A stretch of DNA of 5,103 nt from Actinomycetes bacterium (GTDB lineage: Bacteria > Actinomycetota > Acidimicrobiia > Acidimicrobiales > Acidimicrobiaceae), in assembly GCA_021833085.1 (NCBI GenBank), contig JAKBGL010000100.1:1-5103 (forward strand), given 5' to 3'. Below the pieces are notes generated by a model, which saw nothing but the letters and a program-made list of their open reading frames with translations, was not told the origin of the DNA and did not search any database. The first letter of the stretch is position 1. The number at the start of each line of letters is the position of its first letter. Positions 1 through 5,103 of this stretch are shown here, piece by piece. The position numbers and the translations under genes are program-made.

Positions 1-81
1 CATTAGAGAGCCTAAAATATGGTTTTGAATTCCTACGAGGGATCGGGTTTACAGGATCCACTAACCACAAAAACACCCCAT

Positions 82-813
82 TCAATATAAGAGTCGCTCT
101 CCACCGTCAACGTAGATAGTGTTGCCTGTCACCATATAAGCGTCAGCGCTACATAACCACTTTGTCACCATAGCAATGTCTTGTGGAACCACCAGTCTAG
201 AGACTGGAGAGGACTCTAAGGTTTTCTCCACGAGATGCTCATATCCTTGGAGTCTCTCTGCACTCGCAGTTTTAACCAGTCCAGCCGAGACCGCATTCAC
301 GCGACACATAGGAGCTAGTTCAACTGCTAGATAGCGTACCATGCTCTCCGCTGCTGACTTAGCGGCACCCAAGACAGAGTAAGACGGCACAACCAGGCGA
401 GCTCCTAGAGAAGAAACTACAACGATGCTCGCCGCCTTTAATCTAGTAGACAACTCTAAGACTGGGAAACTAGTTACGCTGAAAGTCCAGTCAAGATGTT
501 TACGAGTTACAGATTCAATGGGCCTCATTACTCCCGAAGAACTAGCGATAATAAGGGAGTCAGGAGAGCCCCCGCAACACTCGGTCACATACTCGCTAAA
601 GGCATGCAGCTGGCGCTCGTCGGCGAAGTTCGCGAGGTAGCTCCAAGCCGTTACCCCCAAACTTTCTACCTCTAACTTCAAGGTTTCAAGCGACTCTACG
701 TTTCGAAATCCATGAAGAACAACGGAGCTTCCGCTCCTAGCTAGCTCTAACGCTATGGCGCTACCTATCGGGCTACTCGCACCGGTAACTACTGCAGTTC
801 CGTTGGTCCTCAT
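82..813 (-). CDS. SDR-family oxidoreductase, FabL-like (enoyl-ACP reductase III type)
   Basis: A 243-residue single-domain short-chain dehydrogenase/reductase, the normal length for classical SDRs. Seen: the Rossmann cofactor motif TGASSPIG (residues 10-17), active-site serine in VVVSSLG (S134/S135), Y145 and K152 with the Y-x6-K spacing typical of FabL/FabI enoyl reductases rather than the Y-x3-K of FabG, and a C-terminal VDGG. From memory of Bacillus FabL, the stretches SGVMRP, YLAVEL and VNAVSAG match well, so an NAD(P)H-dependent enoyl-ACP reductase of fatty-acid synthesis is the best guess. Odd: the usual NNAG is replaced by IASSSG (89-94), and the position of the tetrad Asn reads WTFSV. 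The start at 813 is supported by TGAGGTG eight bases upstream. It is divergent from the lipoate operon, so a role in making the octanoyl precursor is possible but inferred. The SDR call is firm; the substrate is uncertain. Confidence 0.9.
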   Translation of the reverse strand: MRTNGTAVVTGASSPIGSAIALELARSGSSVVLHGFRNVESLETLKLEVESLGVTAWSYLANFADERQLHAFSEYVTECCGGSPDSLIIASSSGVMRPIESVTRKHLDWTFSVTSFPVLELSTRLKAASIVVVSSLGARLVVPSYSVLGAAKSAAESMVRYLAVELAPMCRVNAVSAGLVKTASAERLQGYEHLVEKTLESSPVSRLVVPQDIAMVTKWLCSADAYMVTGNTIYVDGGERLLY

Positions 814-821
814 TCTTAGTT

Positions 822-828
822 CACCTCA
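822..828 (-). promoter_or_regulatory. Shine-Dalgarno of the SDR gene
   Basis: On the minus strand TGAGGTG lies eight bases before the ATG ending at 813. It is a near-consensus ribosome binding site and fixes the start of the reductase. Confidence 0.75.
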
Positions 829-889
829 GTAATCATAAAAACACCCAACGATCTCGAAGACTAATGCTAAAATAACTTGCGATGGTATT

Positions 890-903
890 TGCGCACATGC
901 GCA
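890..903. promoter_or_regulatory. Palindromic element TGCGCA-CA-TGCGCA in the divergent intergenic region
   Basis: Two copies of the self-complementary hexamer TGCGCA are separated by two bases, giving a 14-base element that is both a direct and an inverted repeat. It sits between the starts of the two divergent transcription units (minus-strand start at 813, plus-strand operon from 933 or 1043), where an operator for a dimeric regulator would be expected. No regulator gene is in the window. Function as an operator is inferred; the symmetry itself is seen. Confidence 0.4.
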
Positions 904-917
904 TCTAACTCAAACAA

Positions 918-923
918 TATAAG
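918..923 (+). promoter_or_regulatory. Possible -10 box (TATAAG) for the lipoate operon
   Basis: TATAAG lies nine bases before an ATG at 933 and about 120 bases before the chosen ligase start. No convincing -35 hexamer is found at 16-18 bases upstream; the region there is the TGCGCA palindrome. If used, transcription would begin around 930, making any translation from 933 nearly leaderless. This is a weak call based on one hexamer. Confidence 0.25.
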
Positions 924-932
924 CGGGGGGAA

Positions 933-1052
933 ATGTATACTGCTTCAGACCTTAATTGCGCGTGGATCGATGGTATCCCGACACCACTGGAGACTCCGAC
1001 CGTCGGCACGTCTTTCGACGTTACTTCTTTGAGACAGCGTCAGTGGATCTAA
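933..1052 (+). CDS. Possible small leader ORF (39 aa) ahead of the first ligase
   Basis: An ATG at 933, preceded by the G-run GGGGGG only two bases away, opens a 39-codon frame that ends with TAA at 1050-1052. Its end overlaps the chosen GTG start of the ligase (1043) by ten bases, the arrangement seen for translationally coupled leader peptides. The product begins MYTASDLNCAW and ends RQRQWI; I recognise no family. The codons look at least as natural as those of the ligase frame over the same stretch. It could be a real leader peptide, chance, or the true N-terminus of the ligase displaced by a frameshift. Low confidence. Confidence 0.25.
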   Translation: MYTASDLNCAWIDGIPTPLETPTVGTSFDVTSLRQRQWI

Positions 1053-2089
1053 GAGTTATCGACTTCGCTTTGGTGTCGCCTTTACGAAGTCAGAGCATAT
1101 GGCACGCACTATGTAGCTACGCTGATACAACCGACATGGGACCAGTGTTGAGCTTTATGCGACCTTCTTCGACCTATGTATCTCTGGGAAATCATCGCTC
1201 GTATCAAGAGATCAACTCGACACTATGCACAAGCCTGGGCATTCCAATCTATCGGCGAATGGCAGGAGGCGGAACCGTACTTATCGACAAGAACCAACTA
1301 TTTTTCCAACTTACGATACCATCAAGTTTCATATCAACATCAAGGCAGAAAAGTATACAGATAGTGCTAGCTGCGGTCGCAAACGCGTTCAATCAAGCAA
1401 ACGTAGACTGCAAGCTCGACTCATACGGTGAGATTGCTGCCGCCGACCGAAAACTCTGCGGACATGGGGCGATGGAGATCGGCAGATATATGACCGTTGT
1501 AGGCAACTTGCTCGAAGGGTTCAACTTTACACTGAACTCCGACCTCTTAAACCTGCCATGGGAGACGGCTCGCGAATACGTCCGATCGTTAATGTCAACT
1601 TTCGTGGGGCCAGACAACGAATTAGAGTACGTCGAATCCGACATGAAGTCAAAAATAGCCCGTTCCTTGGGAGAGTCTCTTCGACTAGACCTCAATTCTC
1701 TAACCGACTTTCCCGAGATAGAGTCAGAGGTACTCTACTTTGACAAAAAACTATCCAGCGAGAGATGGGTAAAGTCCGACGATAGGCTCATTAGCCACCA
1801 ACACCAGTTCCAACTAGTAAAGATAAGGGCCGGTGTATACGTTTTAATCCTCTGCCGTGAGGAGTACCAGTTCGTGGTATCAGTTGTCTTTGGCGAGATA
1901 TCGAAGATTTCCTTCACCTCCAAAGTTAAAGACCCGGGCATTGAGACCATTGAGCATCCTTCTATCCCAGAATCAATAGCCGCGATCGAACAGGTCTCGA
2001 AGGGCCACGAAGCTGCATTTATCAAACAGATACACGACCTAATCAAGCAAGAACAAAGTACGAACAGGAGCCAAAATGTCACCGTATAA
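1043..2089 (+). CDS. Lipoate-protein ligase-like protein, divergent sLpl(AB)/LplA family
   Basis: A BPL/LPL-fold protein of 348 residues from GTG 1043, expected to activate octanoate or lipoate with ATP and attach it to a carrier lysine. Seen: an N-terminal DLRVIDF resembling the W-R-x-I-D opening of LplA proteins; FMRPSSTYVSLGNH (38-51); the glycine-rich RRMAGGGT (71-78); and DRKLCGHGA (135-143) with the conserved ligase lysine at K137. Odd: the Asn-Asp normally preceding this lysine reads SYGE (127-130). Residues from about 225 form a C-terminal domain comparable to the LplB-like accessory domain, but its GDF signature is not recognisable. The frame is open upstream to TTG 956 (377 aa); I prefer GTG 1043 because homology begins there and a weak GAGA lies eight bases before it. 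It overlaps the carrier gene by 14 bases. It may be a specialised ligase, an amidotransferase or a partner of the second ligase. Confidence 0.85.
   Translation: MDLRVIDFALVSPLRSQSIWHALCSYADTTDMGPVLSFMRPSSTYVSLGNHRSYQEINSTLCTSLGIPIYRRMAGGGTVLIDKNQLFFQLTIPSSFISTSRQKSIQIVLAAVANAFNQANVDCKLDSYGEIAAADRKLCGHGAMEIGRYMTVVGNLLEGFNFTLNSDLLNLPWETAREYVRSLMSTFVGPDNELEYVESDMKSKIARSLGESLRLDLNSLTDFPEIESEVLYFDKKLSSERWVKSDDRLISHQHQFQLVKIRAGVYVLILCREEYQFVVSVVFGEISKISFTSKVKDPGIETIEHPSIPESIAAIEQVSKGHEAAFIKQIHDLIKQEQSTNRSQNVTV
2064..2070 (+). promoter_or_regulatory. Shine-Dalgarno of the lipoyl carrier gene
   Basis: ACAGGAG lies five bases before ATG 2076, inside the end of the upstream ligase gene. It supports independent reinitiation and the chosen start. 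Confidence 0.7.
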
Positions 2090-2525
2090 GAAGGTATCAG
2101 GCTATCAGCTAAGAGACGACCTTTACTATGACCAAGAGAATAACTACTGGATCGAGAAAGATACCGTAGATACGGTCAAGATCGGCTTCGACGAACTCGG
2201 ACTGGATATCTCAGGCACAGTCTCATCCATCTCACTACCACGTCCACCTCAACACGTGGAAAGAGGCGACCAGATCGGAGCACTCGAGGCAGAGAAATTT
2301 GTCGGGCCATTAGTCGCCCCCTTTACCGGTACAGTCATTGAGGTCAACGAAGAGGTACTTGATGGAGTTCGTTCACTTTACGAAGCACCTTATGAGACAT
2401 GGATGATTCGTATGAAACTCAGTGATGAAAACGAGCTAGATCACCTCGTAGCTCCTTCAAACTCTCTAGAAAGTTTCAAGATAAGAGTCGAAAGATATCG
2501 CAAAGCAGGTATCTTATCATGGTAA
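2076..2525 (+). CDS. Lipoyl carrier protein, GcvH/LbpA-like
   Basis: A 149-residue cytosolic protein of the glycine-cleavage H fold, slightly longer than ordinary GcvH (about 125-130) because of a short N-terminal lead and a C-terminal tail (about 128-149). Seen: VKIGFDELGLDISG (34-47), matching the GcvH VGIT..A...LG region; the hammerhead GDQIGALEAEK (64-74); and PFTGTVIEVNE (82-92). K74 (codon 2295-2297) is eight residues before P82, the spacing of the lipoylated lysine in H proteins, so it should carry octanoyl then lipoyl. The residues after the lysine, KFVGP, recall LbpA proteins of sHdr sulfur oxidation (KWVGP as I remember) more than GcvH (VKA.SD). Flanked by two ligases and two radical SAM genes, it is the obvious substrate of the cassette. 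It could also be a GcvH paralog serving glycine cleavage or acting only as an assembly scaffold. No gcvT or gcvP is present in the window. Confidence 0.92.
   Translation: MSPYKKVSGYQLRDDLYYDQENNYWIEKDTVDTVKIGFDELGLDISGTVSSISLPRPPQHVERGDQIGALEAEKFVGPLVAPFTGTVIEVNEEVLDGVRSLYEAPYETWMIRMKLSDENELDHLVAPSNSLESFKIRVERYRKAGILSW
2492..2515 (+). promoter_or_regulatory. Hairpin covering the ribosome binding site of the first radical SAM gene
   Basis: Bases 2492-2499 (AAGATATC) can pair with 2508-2515 (GGTATCTT), six Watson-Crick pairs plus one G-U and a closing C-G, around an eight-base loop. The pairing includes most of AGGT (2507-2510), the likely Shine-Dalgarno of the gene starting at 2519. A ribosome finishing the carrier gene would melt it, so it would enforce coupling. 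The pairing is seen; its regulatory role is inferred. The stem also encodes protein, so it could be chance. Confidence 0.35.
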
Positions 2526-3490
2526 AAGCAACCGCCTTAGCTGAGCGAATATCAAACTTCGGTCCAACTATTGACTTCTATGCGCCCGGTTTGAAGAGAT
2601 GGCAGACTCAAGAGTGGCAACCAAAGAACTCCCGGCGCTTTCTCCCCGTATCTGTGACTGGAAACGCCTGCGCACTTCAATGCGACCACTGCCAAGCCAA
2701 AGTCCTCGAAGGAATGGTATCTGTGAGGATGGGTCAGAACTTATTTACCTTGGCCGAACAACTGAAGGCATCTGGAAGTGAAGGTCTGCTTGTCTCGGGA
2801 GGATCGCTCGTCAACGGTTCTGTACCTCTAAAACGACATCTCAAATACGTCAGAAGGATTAAAGAAGAACTCGGCATGAAGGTCGTAGTGCACTCTGGAG
2901 TTGTCACGCCGACTACCGCCGAAGCCCTCGCCAACAGCGGCGTCGATGCCGTGATGTTAGACATAATTGGAGCAGACGAGACCATTCGAGACGTCTACCA
3001 TCTCTCCTTACAAGCTTCCGACTTTGACAGATCTCTAGAACTGCTCTCCGACGCAAACTTACGGATAATCCCCCATATTGTAATCGGCCTCCACTATGGA
3101 AAACTTCTCGGTGAGTGGAATGCACTAGAGATGATCAAAAAGCACTCTATCGACACGCTAATTTTGGTTATATTAACACCCCTTATAGGTACGCCGATGG
3201 CACACATACCTCCTCCATCACTAGATGACGTGGTATCGTTTTTCCACCACGCCCGCCAAAACATGGCAACATCTAGGATCAACCTCGGATGTGCACGCCC
3301 TATGGGACTGGAGAAGCTACAGATAGATAGGGCGGCCGTAGAACTTGGCTTAAATGGTATCGCCTACCCTGCGGAGGGGATAATAGAGTACGCGAAGGAC
3401 CTAGGACTAACGCCAAAACTCTATGAGTGGTGCTGCTCGATGAGTTGGGCCGGTACCGACGACAACCTAACGCAGGTAGCACTTTCATGA
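2519..3490 (+). CDS. Radical SAM protein, LipS1/LipS2-type lipoyl synthase component
   Basis: A 323-residue radical SAM TIM-barrel enzyme. Seen: CALQCDHC, giving CX3CX2C at C51, C55 and C58 for the SAM-binding [4Fe-4S] cluster; SGGS (93-96), the glycine-rich SAM amino-group motif; and VVVHSGVVTP (122-131) and DAVMLDIIGAD (143-153) as barrel strands. Beyond the motif it has exactly three more cysteines, C258 in LGCARPMG and the pair C305-C306 near the C-terminus, candidates for a second, sulfur-donating cluster. The LGCARPMG region recalls archaeal biotin-synthase homologs of the COG1856 kind (from memory). In context it should be one half of the two-protein lipoyl synthase that inserts sulfur at C6/C8 of carrier-bound octanoate. 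I cannot say whether it is LipS1 or LipS2. The start at ATG 2519 overlaps the carrier stop by seven bases, with AGGT eight bases upstream. Confidence 0.92.
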   Translation: MVKATALAERISNFGPTIDFYAPGLKRWQTQEWQPKNSRRFLPVSVTGNACALQCDHCQAKVLEGMVSVRMGQNLFTLAEQLKASGSEGLLVSGGSLVNGSVPLKRHLKYVRRIKEELGMKVVVHSGVVTPTTAEALANSGVDAVMLDIIGADETIRDVYHLSLQASDFDRSLELLSDANLRIIPHIVIGLHYGKLLGEWNALEMIKKHSIDTLILVILTPLIGTPMAHIPPPSLDDVVSFFHHARQNMATSRINLGCARPMGLEKLQIDRAAVELGLNGIAYPAEGIIEYAKDLGLTPKLYEWCCSMSWAGTDDNLTQVALS

Positions 3491-4608
3491 CCTCAGGGCA
3501 GATGCGGCTCATCACCGCTGAACAGGTATCACCCTCTGAAGGCCTTTCCGTAGATGAGGCTCTAGCGAATCAAGCTCCCAACAGAACAATGCACGAACCA
3601 TGGACCCTTAAGTTATATACCTACAAAGATCATGCACTTCTCACTGGGCGCTATCAAAGAATCGAGGCGGAGGTAGACCTTAGCACTCTGCGGAGTAACC
3701 CGACCATAGGAATAAACCGTCGCCCAACGGGCGGAGGAACTATTTTGATGGGTTCAGGTCAACTAGGAGTTGCACTTACGCATCACGCAAACAGTAACTG
3801 GTCACCGAGGGAAGGGATAAAAGACTTCGGATCTGCAATTGCTTACGCACTTTCTAACCTCGGAATAGATGCACGTCTAAGAGGGAAAAATGACCTCGAG
3901 GTCGGGGGGAAGAAAATATGTGGCCTTGGGATATATAAAGATGCTAGCGGTGGCGTTCTAAATCACGCAAGTATCTTATTCGACCTCGACTACGAACTCC
4001 TACTTAGCGTTCTTGCCGTTCCAGATATAAAGTTAGCAGCCCATCGCTCAAAGACTGTCTCTTCTAGAGTTACTACTGTTAGCGCAGAACTGGGTCGAAC
4101 TGTCAACCCGTTAGAGTACATAAAGGTCATTGCAGATGCTCTCGCACTTTATTTCGGAGCAAAGATATCAAAGGGCCACCTGAGCGACGAAGAGCACTCG
4201 CTCGCCCAGGACCTCCAAAGAGAAAAATACGAAACGGACGATTGGATATTTTTAAGCACTGCAAACAAACATCTCAGGCATACAAGCGTACAGGTAAGGT
4301 CCCACGTTGGCACGTTAGAGGTAAACCTCGAGCTTCAAGGGCCAACGATACAGTCAGCTATTATCACCGGAGACTTCAATGTCTATACATGGGAACTCGC
4401 CCTCATCGAAACATACCTAAAGTGGCAACCTCTCGACCCCAAGAGGTTGCGCGTCAGACTGCATGAGATTGAACATTCTGTTGCTCACATAGTTGACATC
4501 GAACATCTGCTACAAGCACTCTGCACAGCTCAAGTACATTCGGAGATCTCATCTCCTATAAGAATTGGATCATGTTACGTACCAGAGGAGTACCACATTG
4601 CTAAGTAA
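3487..4608 (+). CDS. Lipoate-protein ligase, sLpl(AB)/LplA family, canonical paralog
   Basis: A 373-residue two-domain ligase expected to use ATP to attach octanoate or lipoate to the carrier lysine. Seen in domain A: SVDEAL (21-26), matching the D-E-A-L helix of LplA; NRRPTGGGT (77-85), the lipoyl-AMP binding loop; and NDLEVGGKKICG (135-146), the complete N-D-L..G.K-I.G signature with K143 as the conserved lysine (codon 3913-3915). Domain B (about 240-360) resembles the LplB/Lip_prot_lig_C accessory domain: KYETDDW, then RSHVGTLEVNLEL and GDF (295-297). Fusion of A and B in one chain is the layout of sLpl(AB). The start at ATG 3487 forms an ATGA overlap with the radical SAM stop. An in-frame ATG at 3427 would overlap by 64 bases and is less likely; ATG 3502 is also possible. 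A plain LplA is the alternative; context favours sLpl(AB). Confidence 0.9.
   Translation: MTSGQMRLITAEQVSPSEGLSVDEALANQAPNRTMHEPWTLKLYTYKDHALLTGRYQRIEAEVDLSTLRSNPTIGINRRPTGGGTILMGSGQLGVALTHHANSNWSPREGIKDFGSAIAYALSNLGIDARLRGKNDLEVGGKKICGLGIYKDASGGVLNHASILFDLDYELLLSVLAVPDIKLAAHRSKTVSSRVTTVSAELGRTVNPLEYIKVIADALALYFGAKISKGHLSDEEHSLAQDLQREKYETDDWIFLSTANKHLRHTSVQVRSHVGTLEVNLELQGPTIQSAIITGDFNVYTWELALIETYLKWQPLDPKRLRVRLHEIEHSVAHIVDIEHLLQALCTAQVHSEISSPIRIGSCYVPEEYHIAK
4584..4590 (+). promoter_or_regulatory. Shine-Dalgarno that fixes a TTG start
   Basis: AGAGGAG lies seven bases before TTG 4598, within the last codons of the second ligase. It is the strongest ribosome binding site in the window and is the main reason for choosing the TTG as start of the next gene. 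Confidence 0.75.
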
Positions 4609-5103
4609 ACTCAACTCACAGATTCAAGCGCACGACACGAACGTTGTCTTCACCCGGACAAAGTCCGAAAGAAGCTCAGCGAAGGAGAGTCCCAACTGGG
4701 TACGCATCTCAGCAGCTTCAGCAATTGCTTTGGGACTTAAGTCAGGTCGTTTCGCGAAGGAGTTCGACTTCGGAGGGATAAATCTCCTCCTCAACTACGA
4801 CGACGGATGCAGGTCGGACTGCGCTTACTGTGGACTCGCAAGAACACGCCCAGGTGACTACGAAGATAAGTCATTTATACGAGTGGAGTGGCCGCTGGTT
4901 GAAACAGCATCGCTAGTAGAGAGAATGCGCCTTCTTGAAGCAAAACTGACACGTCTATGCATCTCCATGGTTACAAATCCATATGCGTTCCGAGACACTT
5001 GTACTATAACCGACTCTATCGTACAAAACGTTCGAACTCCACTATCGATTCTCGTCGCACCGCCAACACTAAACCGTACAAAACTTGAGGAGTTCAAGGC
5101 TCG
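4598..5103 (+). CDS. Radical SAM protein, second LipS1/LipS2-type component (3' end outside window)
   Basis: An open frame from TTG 4598 to the right edge, 168 complete codons, truncated by the window and not by mutation. Seen: GINLLLNYDDGC (60-71) leading into CRSDCAYCGLAR, which gives CX3CX2C at C71, C75 and C78 for the SAM-binding cluster. The CAYCGLAR form resembles biotin-synthase-like radical SAM enzymes and differs clearly from the CDHCQ motif of the other radical SAM protein here, so these are two distinct families and not a duplication. The roughly 55 residues before the motif are polar and Ser/Lys-rich at first. In context it is the second half of a two-protein lipoyl synthase (LipS1 or LipS2, not resolved). 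It overlaps the ligase stop by 11 bases, with a strong ribosome binding site. Whether auxiliary cysteines exist cannot be judged without the missing C-terminus. Confidence 0.87.
   Translation, partial: MLSKLNSQIQAHDTNVVFTRTKSERSSAKESPNWVRISAASAIALGLKSGRFAKEFDFGGINLLLNYDDGCRSDCAYCGLARTRPGDYEDKSFIRVEWPLVETASLVERMRLLEAKLTRLCISMVTNPYAFRDTCTITDSIVQNVRTPLSILVAPPTLNRTKLEEFKA

Noticed and set aside
42..61. Inverted repeat GGATC...GATCC downstream of the minus-strand SDR gene as a terminator.
   Set aside because: Only a five-base stem with a long loop and no T-run after it on the minus strand.
1..119. A plus-strand frame from position 3 to a TAG at 117-119, and a minus-strand frame from GTG 76-74 out through the left edge, either of which could be part of a neighbouring gene.
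   Set aside because: Only about 25-38 codons are in view, neither has a recognisable motif or good ribosome binding site, and the two exclude each other over the same bases. I see no supported feature in 1-81.
69..846. Direct repeat AAAAACACCC at 69-78 and 837-846 flanking the SDR gene, as a possible mobile-element or attachment signature.
   Set aside because: A ten-base low-complexity match is expected by chance in 5 kb, and there is no transposase, integrase or terminal inverted repeat.
1393..2082. Minus-strand open frames within the first ligase gene.
   Set aside because: They lie opposite a gene with clear family motifs and show no motifs or ribosome binding sites of their own; they are antisense shadows.
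3427..3486. Extended start of the second ligase at ATG 3427.
   Set aside because: It would overlap the radical SAM gene by 64 bases, and the added residues do not resemble the family N-terminus; ATG 3487 gives a standard ATGA overlap.
4858..5097. Minus-strand open frame of 79 codons near the right edge.
   Set aside because: It is antisense to the second radical SAM gene, whose frame has the CX3CX2C motif and a strong ribosome binding site.
1..5103. CRISPR array, tRNA or rRNA genes, or insertion sequence.
   Set aside because: No regularly spaced repeats, tRNA-like cloverleaf, rRNA signature or transposase was seen in reading both strands; almost the whole window is accounted for by protein genes.

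Overview
The window holds one divergent gene on the minus strand and, on the plus strand, a tightly packed operon of five genes that reads as a lipoate-assembly cassette. From position 1043 to the right edge there is no gap between genes. Adjacent reading frames overlap by 14, 7, 4 and 11 bases, which implies co-transcription and probably translational coupling.

Layout: 82-813 (minus) is a short-chain dehydrogenase/reductase resembling FabL, the enoyl-ACP reductase III of Bacillus. A divergent intergenic region of about 230 bases follows, with a TGCGCA-CA-TGCGCA palindrome and a possible small leader ORF. The operon then contains: (1) a divergent LplA-like lipoate-protein ligase (1043-2089); (2) a GcvH/LbpA-like lipoyl carrier protein with its target lysine K74 (2076-2525); (3) a radical SAM protein with CX3CX2C (2519-3490); (4) a second, more canonical lipoate-protein ligase (3487-4608); and (5) a second, different radical SAM protein with CX3CX2C that runs off the right edge (4598-5103+).

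This combination matches the sLpl(AB)-LipS1/LipS2 pathway. In that pathway a two-domain ligase loads octanoate or lipoate onto a carrier protein, and two separate radical SAM proteins together insert the two sulfur atoms, replacing LipB/LplA and the single-subunit LipA. No LipA- or LipB-type gene is visible. The carrier has an EKFVGP sequence around its lysine, closer as I recall to the LbpA proteins of sHdr-type sulfur oxidation than to ordinary glycine-cleavage GcvH. No shdr gene or lipT-like flavoprotein lies inside the window, so a link to sulfur oxidation is inference. The FabL-like reductase may help supply the octanoyl precursor; that too is inference from position.

The organism is most likely a bacterium. 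Several starts have Shine-Dalgarno sequences, a FabL-type fatty-acid enzyme is present, and GTG/TTG starts are used. Base composition looks intermediate (near 50% GC by eye) and ATA, CTA and AGA codons are frequent. I cannot place it to phylum with confidence.

The least ordinary points are: two unequal ligase paralogs in one operon, the first lacking the usual Asn-Asp before its conserved lysine; a 3+3 cysteine complement in the first radical SAM protein; loss of the NNAG and tetrad Asn residues in the reductase; a hairpin that could hide the ribosome binding site of the first radical SAM gene; and competing reading frames at the operon's 5' end.
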